Assembly (NCBI GenBank): GCA_029783825.1
Contig: JAREIK010002991.1
Coordinates: 1,635,397 to 1,699,396 of the forward strand
Direction: 5' to 3'
Length of the DNA stretch: 64,000 nucleotides
From: Sapria himalayana
Lineage: Eukaryota; Streptophyta; Magnoliopsida; Malpighiales; Rafflesiaceae
Shown here: one piece after another, positions 50,860 through 61,450 of the stretch
Layout: every line of letters begins with the position of its first letter
Position numbering within the stretch: the stretch's first letter is position 1
The notes under the pieces: generated by a model
The model's database searches: none
What the model was told of the DNA's origin: nothing
Seen by the model: only the letters and a program-made list of their open reading frames with translations
Translations under genes and position numbers: made by a program

Positions 50860-50891
<32 letters not shown>

Positions 50892-51118
50892 GCCATATGT
50901 GAGATTAATATCTTGTTAGTTACTACACTAGCCATTAAACCAAGGCATATTTTTTCTAATTGAAACACAAGGATTTTGCAGGTGATCAGTCATCACAATA
51001 TCATTTTCTCTTAAATATTTTTAATTCTAGAGTTCTTATGAGATTTGATATGTTATTATTTGTATAGTCATTCATTTGATTTTGGTCTGTGTGTGTGTGT
51101 GTGTCAGTGTCAGTGTGT

Positions 51119-51156
<38 letters not shown>

Positions 51157-51290
51157 ATATACATATATACACCTATATTTATATACACGTATATACATAT
51201 ACATACATATATATATATATATACACACACACACATACATATGTATACACATATACATATATATGTTTACACATATACATATATATGTAT

Positions 51291-51339
<49 letters not shown>

Positions 51340-51532
51340 GTTTGTGAGTGAATAATGTCAAATATAAATCTGTAACACTAGGATTTTTCAGGCGATAAAT
51401 CATTATAATGTTATTATTCTCCAAATATTTTTTATTTTAGAATTCTTATGAGATTTGATATTCCAGTATTTATGTAATTGTACACTTTTACTTTTGATGT
51501 GTACACACACATATATATATATATATGTGTGT

Positions 51533-51570
<38 letters not shown>

Positions 51571-52930
51571 ATGGTTGAACATTATTGGTTACTTGGGTTA
51601 TTTTCTACAATGCAGTCCTATTTTTTGCCATCTCAGCATTATTTGAATTTGCATGCTGTATTCTCTATGCGTATGTGTTCCCAAAATTGCCTATAGTAAA
51701 GTACTTTCGCTCGAAGGCAGCCTCGGAAGGATCCAAAACTGTTTCAGCCGATCTTGCTGTTGCCGGCATTTATGCTTCCTCCAAGTAAGAAGGAAGCGTG
51801 CAACTTGCTCTTCTATACTTCTCTGAGGTGGGCGGGAAAAGCTCATTATAATGTGTTGGCAGATCTCTGGAAGGCAATCCCAATCATCATCGTCAGGAAG
51901 AAGAAGAAGAAGCGGACGCGGAACGACCCGAGCTCGAGCTCGAGCGCCTGGGCAACAAGGAGTTGCTGATTCAGAACATTGATTACGCAATTGATATTTT
52001 TCTGATATTTGCGCTGACGCTGTCTATTCTTCCCGGATTCCTCTGCGAAGACACTGGGACCCATGCCCTGGGAGCTTGGTAAGCTTCTCCACGACATTGA
52101 ATCATGGGCGCACGCGGTGGTCTGGTTTTGAGGCCGGCCTCCATTTTTTTTTGTTTTCCAGGTATGCCCTCGTCTTGGTCGCGATGTACAATGCTTGGGA
52201 TCTGGTCGGGAGGTACATGCCGCTTGTGAACTTCCTCAAGCTAGAGTCCCGGAGATATCTGACGGCAGCCATTCTCTCTCGCTTTTTACTGGTGCCTGCG
52301 TTCTACCTTGCTGCCAGGCGCGCAGGCCAAGGCTGCATGATCATGCTGACTTCCTTCTTGGGCCTTACCAATGGGTACTTCACCGTTTGCGTCCTTACTT
52401 CTGCGCCAAACGGTTACAAGGTTTGTTCGCCTTTTTTATCCTTACCAATGAGTATTTCCCCGTTAAATATGTTGGACAGTTTTACCCCTCAAATGTGGGA
52501 GAGACATCATCGTCTGGTTAGCCTTCAACCTAAGATCCACCGTCGTATCATTATGACGAGTCTCAACTTATCACTGACTGTTATCTGACCCCGTATCGAG
52601 CCTCAGGGGGCCAAGGGTCGGACCATGTAACTAGCAATTACCATGGGAAAGCGTGGCCAGACATTCACATGGTTCGAGCTCGTGTCACTCAGCGATTGGA
52701 CCCTAAACTAACGCAGGGAAAGATGATAGAAACATGTGGGTCCCACATGATGCACAAGAGAGAGAAATATAGGAACGTCGGTCATTGGTCGTGTGGCAGA
52801 GCATGATGAATTTGTTTTGCAGGGGCCAGAACAAAATGCCTTGGGCAATCTGCTCGTGTTGTTTCTTATCGGGGGTATATTTGCTGGAGTCACTCTTGAT
52901 TGGCTCTGGCTTATTGGCAAAGGATGGTGA
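39017..52930 (+). CDS. ENT: Equilibrative nucleoside transporter (ENT / SLC29 family)
   Basis: Moves nucleosides across a membrane, in plants usually the plasma membrane. Nine exons join in one frame to 434 aa plus stop, a normal plant ENT length: 39017-39058, 39385-39489, 39639-39794, 40488-40631, 49675-49780, 51616-51784, 51863-52078, 52162-52420, 52823-52930. All borders are GT-AG. Signatures: [21 protein letters not shown] (TM1), [20 protein letters not shown] (TM2), [12 protein letters not shown] (TM4), [20 protein letters not shown] (TM5), [18 protein letters not shown] starting the central loop, [47 protein letters not shown] and the C-terminal [14 protein letters not shown]. The loop has a GAA-encoded run of five Glu. 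About eleven TM helices are expected. Intron 4 is 9.04 kb. Substrate range and exact paralogue cannot be read from sequence. Confidence 0.95.
39267..39309. repeat. (GA)n microsatellite in transporter intron 1
   Basis: A nearly pure GA run of about 43 bases within intron 39059-39384. Confidence 0.95.
39928..40332. mobile_element. Mutator-like non-autonomous element in transporter intron 3
   Basis: The ends are inverted: TATGTTGCACGGATACG on the left, and CTATGTTGCACGGACACGG when the right end is reverse-complemented. An exact 9-bp direct repeat GTCCTAACT flanks it (39919-39927 and 40333-40341), the duplication size of Mutator-like elements. The interior is made of GTGTCC/GGACAC and 'cgtatcc' words able to fold back. 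About 405 bp, no transposase. It lies wholly in the intron between exons 3 and 4. Confidence 0.85.
40662..40772. repeat. Compound (CA)n/(TA)n/(TG)n microsatellite
   Basis: CA, TA and TG runs alternate; the CA and TG halves are mirror images able to fold back. Confidence 0.95.
41717..41760. repeat. (TA)n microsatellite
   Basis: A pure TA run of about 43 bases in intron 4. Confidence 0.95.
43773..43802. repeat. Perfect 13-bp hairpin with AGAA loop
   Basis: CTAGCTGTTGGAA, then AGAA, then TTCCAACAGCTAG. Every arm base pairs and the complement stops exactly at the ends. It lies in intron 4 between AT-rich blocks. It may be the centre or end of a miniature element. Confidence 0.9.
44050..44245. 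mobile_element. Worn hAT-like element, partial copy
   Basis: The right end ...ACTTGACACCTCTA (44232-44245) matches the family terminus, and the interior has 'gccgggctaggcacgactcag'. The left end is not recognisable, so the start is an estimate. Confidence 0.6.
44963..45407. mobile_element. hAT-like non-autonomous element, copy 3
   Basis: Left end TAGATGTGTCAAATGGGCC; right end, reverse-complemented, TAGAGGTGTCAACCGGGCC. A perfect 8-bp target duplication GTTTGAAT lies at 44955-44962 and 45408-45415. The interior (about 45130-45250) is nearly identical to copy 4 ('gggtcgggtcgaatcagacc'). GC content is far above the surrounding intron. Confidence 0.95.
48930..49025. repeat. (AC)n microsatellite with 'atccac' interruptions
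   Basis: ACAC runs broken about every 20 bases by 'atccac'. Apparent proteins on both strands here are repeat translations. Confidence 0.95.
49213..49401. mobile_element. Worn hAT-like element, short copy
   Basis: The right end 'ggcccgttcgacatctct' matches the family terminus. The interior has 'gccaggcctgac' and 'gtgccggcacgatatgg'. The left end near 'tttgacaagcc' is degenerate and no duplication could be fixed. Confidence 0.6.
50001..50494. mobile_element. hAT-like non-autonomous element, copy 4
   Basis: Ends TAGAGGTGTCAAATGGGCC and, reverse-complemented, TAGAGGTGTCAACCGGCCC. Flanking octamers 'gagagaga' and 'gatagaga' match at 7 of 8, although the site is itself a GA-type simple repeat. 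The interior is almost the same as copy 3. Confidence 0.9.
50726..51600 (+). repeat. Three direct copies of a 240-400-bp unit
   Basis: Each unit reads 'aaggattttgcaggtgatca ... acaatatcatttt ... agagttcttatgagatt(c/t)gat(a/g)tg ... ttatttg' and then enters a TG or TA run. Unit length differs because of the microsatellites (50862-50892, 51090-51340, 51506-51569). Confidence 0.85.
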
Positions 52931-53126
52931 CGCATGATAGTGATTGGCATGGATATTGTTTGCTCGTTTCGCTCTGCTTAGCATGTAGATATTTTTCAAG
53001 TAATCAGCCCATTTCTCTTTGTTTTTTATGATCCAGTTCTTGTTTTGGTGAGTCCCATAAATTTCAATTCTTGTTTTCAAAAACACATTTTTATACACAT
53101 AATTATATATATACACATCATATACG

Positions 53127-53164
<38 letters not shown>

Positions 53165-53690
53165 TACACACACACACACATATTATATATACGTATACAT
53201 ATATACATGCATATATAGCAAGTTTCTTAAAATTATTATTATTTTTACATAATCATAAGGATATTGAAATACATAATAAAGTATATATTTACTATGATCA
53301 ATCATCTATAATAATATACTAAATAAAAATTAAAAAAAATTTAAATATTTGAGAATCGTAAAAAAACAAATTTAATGCAATCATGCTCGTACAAGCTGAC
53401 ATCATTTTAAGCTATAAATTTTAATTATTAGTTTTTTTTAATAATTTGATAAATGCCATTTTATCAATAAATATAAGGTTATTGATAAAATTAACAATAT
53501 ATTTATCGTTCAATGATATAAAGTCGTTCAAATAGAAAGGTTTTTATGATAAATAATAAATACAATTATAAGTTTTGAAAACAAAATGCCATTTTATCTA
53601 AAATAAGATTAACAAAAAATATTATTATTCATCAGTATTATATTTTTATATCGAATAAATAATAAAATAGATTTAGGTGGACCGTGGTGT
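52931..53690. other. Intergenic region between convergent genes
   Basis: Starts with the probable 3' UTR of the transporter, then AT-rich DNA with a compound TA/CA microsatellite at 53105-53200. 'acataataaagtata' near 53272 could supply a poly(A) signal. No gene seen. Confidence 0.6.
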
Positions 53691-55309
53691 TTAAAGAGAT
53701 TCAGGTCGCGTGGCTTGGCTAGAGGTGACCACCATTAACAAGAAAACATGAGCCAGGACGGTGAAGGTTAGAGCGGAAGAACCTAAAATATGATCATCGT
53801 GGTGTTGCAGTAGAGAGGAGGAGGCCGAGGGGGCGACTCTGTCGAAAAGAAGAGAATCGGCGGCCAGCGGCATGTCCTCCTGATCTGAACTACACTTGTA
53901 CTCGTGCAGCGCATACGTACTGTACATGATGGCTCGCAATACGGCGGATACCGTCGCTATGTAAGCAGTCTTATTGCGTGCCAGAAGCCACGTTAAGCCC
54001 ATCAGTTGGCAGTCCCTATTGAACATCTGCCTTGCCCTCCTCTCTTCCTCTCCCTTGCTGCTGCTCTTATCATCTGGTTTCGTATTCAGCTGCGCATAGT
54101 CAAGTGCTATTTTTCACACATGTCTATGTATGTATATTACTCACACACAAAATACACATTTGTGTCGGTCAAATCAAACAGTGCTATCAATTTGGTATGG
54201 TGGTCACCTCTAACTGTGTGCGTGCGTGCGTGCTTGAGTGTTGCGAGCGTGCTTGAGTGTTGCGAGCGTGCTTGCGTGTCTGCGTGATTGCGTGCTTGCT
54301 TGCGTGCTTGCGTGCCTGCGTGCGTGCTTGCGTGCCTGCGTGCGTGCTTGCGTGCCTGCGTGCCTGCGTGCGTGCTTGCGTGCCTGCGTGCCTGCGTGCG
54401 TGCCTGCGTGCCTGCGTGCATGCGTGCCTGCGTGCCTGCGTGCCGGCGTGCCTGCGTGCCGGCGTGCCTGCGTGCCTGCGTGCCTGCGTGCCTGCGTGCC
54501 TGCCTGCGTGCTTGGGTGAGTGCTTGCGTGCGTTCTCTGCGTGCGTGCTTGCGTGCGTTCTCTGCGTGCGTGCTTGAGTGCGTGCGTGCTTGCGTGCGTG
54601 CGTGCTTGCGTGCTTGCGTTTTTTTTTTTTTAAATGCTGGTGTGTCACGGTAAATGTGACAAAAATAAAATGTGGTTTTTGGTAACAAAAAAAAAAAAGT
54701 AAGAACAAACAGCGAATAAGAGGTTAGGAAACTGACCTTTTGAAGAGCAGTGAGGCACTTGGAACAGCCAGCGTGAGAGGAATTCCTACAACTTATCTCC
54801 AAATCTCTCACAGCGGCCGTTGGAACAGCATCGCGAGATCCATAGCTAACAGTGAACGCAGCCGGACAGCTGAGAGACATGATCTTGTGAAGCCGGATGC
54901 CACAGAAACACATGATCGGATCACAACTCGCGTTAGGCTGCGGAATCTTCACGTCCTTCCGCAGTAGCGCGGTTTGAAGAGAATTGACGCATTTCTGAGA
55001 GTCGTCGGGAACTAGAGGAAGGTCCAGCGGAGGCAGAGACGGAGACGAGACGCGGAGAGCAAACTGAGCGTGAGCCGCGAAGAGCCAAGCGGCTAGCACG
55101 GGACAGCATCGGCTCCGATCCAAGGCACCGTTGCACGCCGCTTTCACTCCGCCGAAGAGCTCTGCCGAGATGTTTAATCTGCATTGCTCCGATCGAGAAA
55201 TGAGACTTGACGCTTGATTTTCTCCGTCGACTAGTTGCAGAGCAGAAACGCGGAGGACGACGACGGAGAAGAGAATTATTGAGAAAAAAGCAAACGAATC
55301 TGAAGGCAT
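53691..55309 (-). CDS. SPARK-domain, probable GPI-anchored extracellular protein (At1g61900-like)
   Basis: Two exons, 55309-54737 and 54089-53691, join in phase at LQK|LNTKPDD to give 323 aa. The intron donor is AAAAG|GTCAGT and the acceptor GCGCAG|CTG. The N-terminus is a signal peptide (SFAFFSIILFSVVVLRVSA). The ectodomain is cysteine-rich (CRLNIS, VKAACNGALDRSRCCPVLAAWLFA, DPIMCFCGIRLH, CSKCLTALQK), as in the SPARK domain. Exon 2 has the family's NRDCQLMGLTWLLARNKTAY and MPLAADSL. A C-terminal hydrophobic stretch (ALTFTVLAHVFLLMVV) suggests GPI attachment, but ten polar residues follow it, which is unusual for a GPI signal. Molecular function is not established for this family that I know of. 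A single frame running on through the donor reaches 390 codons, but its C-terminal half is repeat. Confidence 0.88.
54219..54620. repeat. Degenerate TGCN tetranucleotide array inside the SPARK gene intron
   Basis: About 400 bp of tgcg/tgcc/tgct/tgag units (for example 'cgtgcctgcgtgcctgcg') within intron 54090-54736. Four-base units shift frame each time, so all six frames stay open for long stretches and yield spurious Ala/Cys/Arg or Arg/His/Ala/Gly proteins. Confidence 0.95.
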
Positions 55310-55450
55310 ATTTGGAAAAATTTTGAGTTTCTCGATTACCCGGAACCGTGATATAATATTTCATTCGTACCTTTTTTTCATTTTAAAAAGTCAGATATAT
55401 AAAAATTCGTGAATATATTCCCTTTTTTTCTCAAATATTTTAGATTCAGT

Positions 55451-55492
<42 letters not shown>

Positions 55493-55553
55493 ACATTTTT
55501 TGAAAATGTTAATATTTATATATTAAACAATTATATAACTATACACATATAAA

Positions 55554-55729
55554 TTGAGGTGTTAAACGGGATGCTGGACTAGCCTGGCCCGGCACGGGCA
55601 CGGACACGGGAAATTTTTATGCCGTGCCAGCCAAGACAATGCCCAATCGTGCCGAGCCGGCCAAGGCACGGCCGAATCATGCCGTGCATCATGCCGGATC
55701 GGGCTAGCCTGGCCCGGTTATAATCTCTA
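55554..55729. mobile_element. hAT-like non-autonomous element, copy 5 (short)
   Basis: Left end TTGAGGTGTTAAACGGG; right end, reverse-complemented, TAGAGATTATAACCGGGCC. A perfect 8-bp duplication CATATAAA lies at 55546-55553 and 55730-55737. At 176 bp it is the shortest complete member. It sits about 245 bp upstream of the SPARK gene ATG, so it may fall in its promoter. Confidence 0.92.
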
Positions 55730-55737
55730 CATATAAA

Positions 55738-56245
55738 GGTATGTATAACTATAATTATATATAGTTATGTGTATTATAATTTTATTATGTGTATTATAAT
55801 TTTATTATGTGTATATTATACTATTTATTTAATTTTTTATCTATTTTATACGATGATGGGTAACAGTGACAGGGAAATGTAAATAATGATATTTTAATAT
55901 CAAAATTATAATTTATAATGAATTAATTATCCAAAATATATGTTTTCATATTAAAAAATTGTTCTTTAGTTTATTAAAATTAAATTTGTATATTCTGCAG
56001 CTATTTTTTTTGCATTTTAAATAATTATACTTCGAATATAATTATAATAAAAACTAAAAAGCAAATTCATCCTGACGCGTCGTACACGCACTCATTACTT
56101 TCCAGAGATGGGTAGAATCGGGGCTTCCGGATATGCGCTCTGACAAAAAAAACAAAAAATTAATGCAGTTATTAGATATGTCAAATCAGTAAAAAGCTAA
56201 AGAAACAGTGCGCACTATCTGCACTTATCTCTCAACCTGTCATTT
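55738..56245. other. AT-rich intergenic DNA
   Basis: Direct repeat 'attttattatgtgtattata' near 55780. Otherwise nothing recognised. Confidence 0.6.
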
Positions 56246-56247
56246 GT

Positions 56248-56552
56248 CCCGACTCTCTCTCTCTCTTTCTCTCATTTACTCTCCCCCCTCTCTCTCATTA
56301 GCTCGTCCTCTCTCTTTCTCTCTCATTAGCTCTTACTCTCTCTCTCTCTCTCTTTCTCTCTCTATCTCTCATTAGCTCTTCCTCTCTCTTTCTCTCTCAT
56401 TAGCTCTTTTCTCTCTCTCTATCTCTCAATAGCTTTTCCACTCTCTCGCTCTCTCTCATTAGCTCTTCCTCTCTCTTTCTCTCATTAGATCTTCCTCTCT
56501 CTCTCTCTCGCCTCTCCCTCCCTCCCTTTCTGGCCCTCTCTCTCTCATTAGC

Positions 56553-56587
<35 letters not shown>

Positions 56588-56910
56588 AGCTCTTCCTCTC
56601 TCCCTCATTGGCTCTTCCTCTCTCTCTCTCTCATTGGCTCTTCCTCTCTCTCTCTCTCTCTCATTGGCTCTTCCTCTCTCTCTCTCTCATTGGCTCTTCC
56701 TCTCTCTCTCTCTCATTGGCTCTTCTTCTCTCTCTCTCTCTCATTGGATCTTCCTCTCTCTCTCTCTCTCATTGGATCTTCCTCTCTCTCTCTCTCTCTC
56801 ATTGGCTCTTCCCCTCTCTCTCTCTCATTGGCTCTTCCTCTCTCTCTCTCTCTCATTAGCTCTTCCTATCTCTCTCTCTCTCTCGTCTCTCCCTCCCTCT
56901 CTCTATTTTA
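56248..56910. repeat. (CT)n-rich minisatellite with TCATTRGCTCTTCC units
   Basis: About 660 bp of CT runs broken at intervals of roughly 20-35 bp by 'tcattagctcttcc' (first half) or 'tcattggctcttcc' (second half). One strand is almost pure pyrimidine. Leu/Ser-rich open frames are artefacts. Confidence 0.95.
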
Positions 56911-56936
56911 TAATTCTTAGGGGATTTATGTTTTAA

Positions 56937-57600
56937 CTTATATATATATATATATATATATAACTATATTCTTATATACATATATAATAATATATAAATA
57001 TATACACATATTTGTATCTATTTGTGTTTATATATTTATATATATTTATTATTGTATATATATCTATCCAAATTAAAATATTTATATATATTTATATATA
57101 TTTATATACATTTATATATATTTATTTATATATGTTCATATATTTATATATTTAAGAAATATATATATATATGTATATATATATAAGCTTATCAAATGAT
57201 TTATTGCAAGTAAATTGATGGTTGGTGGGATAATAAGAATTAAAAAGTAGTTTATGAATTTGAAAATCATAATATTATTATTATTATTAATTTACATGAG
57301 CAAAATTGAATTGATGTATTTTAGTATATAAAACTTAATTATTTTTTATTTTGATATAATTAAGTTTTTTAATTTTGAAAAAAATAGTTTTAAATTATTT
57401 ATATTTGATGTATCAAACAACAAATACCTCTATTATTGATGTTTTTATTGTGTATATAAACAAAATATTGGGAATATAATATATGATTTTCAAAAGTGTG
57501 AAATATTTTGTGTATATACATTTCACATTAGTTCTTATCTATTATTTATGCACGTGACATTTTATTTTTCTTATAATTTTATAATATGAAATTAATGATT
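56937..57600. other. AT-rich DNA with TA microsatellites
   Basis: TA runs and 'tatatttatatacatttata'-type repeats (56940-57185), then plain AT-rich sequence. No gene. Confidence 0.7.
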
Positions 57601-58679
57601 ATATTATATATATATATATATATATAATCAAAATAAATTATATATATATATTAATTAATTTGATTTAATTATATAATTAAATAATTTGATTCTGATCAAA
57701 TTAATTATTCAGATTATATACACATATAAGCTCTAGACAAAAAAAAATCTTTAAAATATTTTGTATGACACTGGATAAGACTACAGAAGAGCCCTTAGTC
57801 TAAATAAGATATCAAGCTCTAATGCAAATTATATTTTATCATAATTTATGCATTTTGTTATTCAACACTTATTAAACTATGCATGTTAAAATTACATAGA
57901 CTCATTGATTAAATTACTGACACAATAATTCAATCAATTTTTAATTATTTTTCGAGATTTTTCACTTAATTTATTTGAAATATCAGTTTAAAATCCATTA
58001 TAAGATTTGCTAACATCAAAAATTATAAACTTCCTCAAGGAAATATCATCAACCCTTCTAAACAATACATGAATTCCATCAATAATCAATATTTACCATT
58101 TGCTCGATAAAGTTATCTAATTCATAGAATTCATAATAAAATTTTTAGATCTCATTTTAAATGAATTAAAATAACTACTAACAATTGTACATAAATATTA
58201 ATTACTTCAAAAATAAGAGTAACAATATTTATAATAATATTTAGCATTTTATTTTATATACCTATATAAAATAATCACACTATAATAGTCCCTTTCAATA
58301 CACATAATTATACTAGTACTAGATTTTAGAACTTCACTATCTTTCATAGTTAAGATAGACATAGTGAAATCTTATGCTATAATTTTACCAATAAATTGTA
58401 TAGTTCTATCGACATTATGAATAATAAACATATGGTCTACAAGAATTGATTATTCAATCTTCTGTGCATAAGCCAAATTCTATGCACCAAATCATCTACT
58501 ACGTAATCAATAACATTCATTTTTACAAATTAAACTCATTAAAATTCATTTATTAAAACAAGAAAATGATGCTAACCAATCAAATGAAAAATAACCAAAA
58601 ATAACTTTTAGGCTTTAGCATAAAACGGCTCCAAGAATCTTTCATTTAGACTTAAAGCCATGATGCCACAAGTCTGACA
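57600..58679 (-). repeat. Copia 3' LTR (left copy)
   Basis: Ends on the plus strand in ...CAAGTCTGACA, which is TGTCAGACTTG at the LTR start on the minus strand, next to a purine tract. It aligns with 62.95-63.93 kb. The outer border is not clear; the estimate comes from where similarity fades. Confidence 0.7.
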
Positions 58680-58695
58680 CCCATTTCTTCTACAT
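58680..58695 (-). other. Copia polypurine tract
   Basis: The minus strand reads GAAGAAATGGG directly before the LTR start TGTCAGAC, the expected plus-strand priming site. Confidence 0.6.
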
Positions 58696-58959
58696 GTCTT
58701 TGAAAAGTTTTGACTTGAAGGCTCTTCATAAAAGAATATGCTAATTTGTCTGTCGATGTCATTTTGTCAGCACCACATTTCCTTTTATTACAATATCTCT
58801 TATTAGATAATATTTATACTTGATGTGTTTTACTTTTTTTGTGAGTGTTAGGTTTATTTGGGTTAGCAACTATTCCACTATTATCACAAAAAATTATAAT
58901 AAATAGTTTTACATAAGGAATGACCCATACATCCGTCAAGAGGTTCTTGAGTCATACAG

Positions 58960-61450
58960 GCTCTATGGTTACCTCTGAAGCTGCCATGTGCTAGGTCACC
59001 ATGATAGAAATAATAAAATAAGATTACTTGATACTCCTTCAACTTATAGCTCCACTTTTCAAGGTAAACACATATCCCAAGGTGAACTTTTTTAAATCCT
59101 CACCTAATTGAAAATCTAATTATGTATACCCAAAGGTTACAACATTATCCACTTGATACACCAACGTATGATCTTTAGTTCTGTTTAAGTACTTAATTAT
59201 GTGTTTTACTGTAGTCTAACATTATTAGTATTGGTCTGATAGATACATATTAACTATGCATACAAAAAAAAAAGATAGTAGGTTTAGTACGAGGCATTAC
59301 ATTTATCAGACTTTCTACTATAGATGCATAAGTAACTATCTTTATTTTCTCTATCTCGTTGAATATTTTGGGACACTAATTTTTTGATGGGGCAATTTCA
59401 TGTCTAAAATGAAGAAAATCTTTTTTGAAATCTTGCATGTTAAAATGAGTCAATATATGATCAATATAAATAGCTTGAGACAAGCCAAATTCTTTACTTA
59501 TGAACTTGCAAAAGGTTAATCCCAAGAATATGAGTAGTTTTTTTATATCTACCATATCGAATTAATTAAACAAACAGACCCCAACGGAAGACAACAAACT
59601 CACACCATTACCATTGCGTAATGTAATATCAACATATAATACAAAGAACGATACAATTTTACTTCATATACACACAATACTAATCCTGATATTGATAAAA
59701 CTCATACGACTCAATTGCTTAATTAAAATGAGTATTCCAAAATCTAGATATTTATTTTCGTCCACCGGTGAACTCCCTCAATTTACACAAGTTATGTTCT
59801 TGGCACTTTTCTACATAACAATTAGATTGTATCATATAAATATATTCTTCCTGGAGCTCATTCACAAAAGTAATTTTATGTTAATCTGCCAAATCTCATG
59901 GTCATAATGAGTTATAATGGATAAGATAATCAGGATTGAATTTAACATGACTATCAGCAAAAATTTTCATCATAATTGAGTTCTTCTTCCTAAGTAAAAT
60001 ATTTACTACAATTCTATCCTTATAACTCTCAACATTACCACATTTTCCTCTCATTAACTTTTTAATCCACCTATACTCAATGGGTTTTATCTCTTCAGGT
60101 AGTTCCAAAAAATTCCATACATGATTAGAGTGCATAGAATACATCTTTGATTTCATAATATTTTTCCTATGTTCTGGATCTTTATCTTTAAGTGCTCCAT
60201 CATAGCTTACGGGATCAATATATACTTTATCAAATATTCTGTCATAAGACTCTCACAAGAGTATATACCATGTATGTTGATGGATAACTCTCCCACTAAG
60301 ATGACACACACTTATCAGTTGTATACTTTCAATTACCTGTTGTAAATATACCATTCGTTATGAATCATTATGATCATTGCTCTCTCTAGTTATGAAGCCA
60401 ACATATCAATGAGAGGTTCATAAGCTCTAGTATCAATACTATTTTCAATAGTTCTCTTATTTTGATGAAGCAATGATGTATCTGAAATATTACCTTGTAA
60501 CAATATTTTCTTGTATTATTAGTATTGAATGAGTTTGACTAGTTTATCTCCTCTCAATTCTTCTAGAATAATTATACTTATGGGTTTGTGATTTGTTATA
60601 TAGTTTTCTTTTAGGAATAATGCATTGGTGATAATAATGAATTTTTGATACTTTTGGACAATAAAACAACCTACCTTTAGTTCCTCTAGAATATATCACG
60701 AAGAAACAAACTTCAATTCTTGGTTTTCTCTTTTAGTACATGTTGTGGGCAACCCCATAAATGAATGTTCTTCAGATTAGGCATACGTTCAGCCTACAAT
60801 TTAGTCAGAGTAGCATATACATACTCAGATGGAAGCAAGTTTAAAACATAAGCTACTATTTCTAATGCATATCGCTTGAAGGAATCAAACATATCTAAAT
60901 AATTTATCAATGATCTTAATATGTTCATAAAAGTCAAATTCCTTCTTTTTGTCATAACATTCTACTCTGTAATACTATGTGTAAACAAATGGGATGTACT
61001 CATATCATAGTCAGATCGTATTTATTCTGATAGTAGTGACTTGAGTCATATTCCTTCTTTTTTCCATCCTATTTCTAATACATCTCTTGATCCAATAAGC
61101 AGTTCATAAATTCTCCCAAGAGCTATTTTCCATCATATTCAAATCATGCTGTCTTTAGATATTTATTCTAATATTTCTTAATTTCTATCCCATGCTCTTT
61201 GAATTTTTCAAAAGTATAAGACATGGTGTATTAAATTAATGTACTCATATATTGAGTATTCATCAATAAATGTGATGAAATACTCAATATCACCTCATGC
61301 TTGGATAGCCACGAGTCTATATAAATCATAATGAATTAGCTCTAGTTCTTTTTGGCTCTATAACTTTTAGCTACAAAAAGATGCGTAGTCATCTTTCCTT
61401 CTAAGTAGGATTCACATACTAGAAGTATTTTCACCTTCAACAAACACAAA
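58960..61450 (-). pseudogene. Copia pol remnant (integrase, reverse transcriptase, RNase H)
   Basis: The minus strand read in pieces gives Copia words in the right order. At about 61400-60950 are integrase-region fragments; at 60850-60750 the ribosomal-skip-free 'SFMGLPTT' stretch is badly eroded. At 60156-59902 is KSKMYSMHSNHVWNFLELPE then YKDRIVVN (reverse transcriptase start). At 59490-59290 come YIDHILTHFNMQDFKK, a CPKIFNEIEK-like piece and MPRTKPTI. At 59190-59000 come TLVYQVDNVVTFGYTNLDFQ, GYVFTL and GAISWRSIK (RNase H). Many stops and shifts; non-functional. Confidence 0.75.

Larger units (their letters stand above)
49781..51615 (+). other. Transporter intron 5, with internal triplication and hAT copy 4
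   Basis: Bounded by GCAA|GTAGG and ATGCAG|TCC. It holds the hAT-like element 50001-50494 and three diverged direct copies of a block starting 'acaaggattttgcaggtgatca' (about 50726, 50966 and 51375), each followed by a dinucleotide microsatellite. No coding sequence. Confidence 0.85.

Noticed and set aside
51001..51424. Several overlapping open frames rich in Tyr, Ile, His and Thr.
   Set aside because: All derive from TA/CA microsatellites in transporter intron 5.
54137..54708. Long open frames on both strands (up to 390 codons) suggesting repeat proteins.
   Set aside because: They translate a TGCN tetranucleotide array inside the SPARK gene intron; the splice donor at 54736 and acceptor at 54090 remove it.
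56608..56936. Leu/Ser-rich open frames resembling membrane proteins.
   Set aside because: They are readings of a CT-rich minisatellite.
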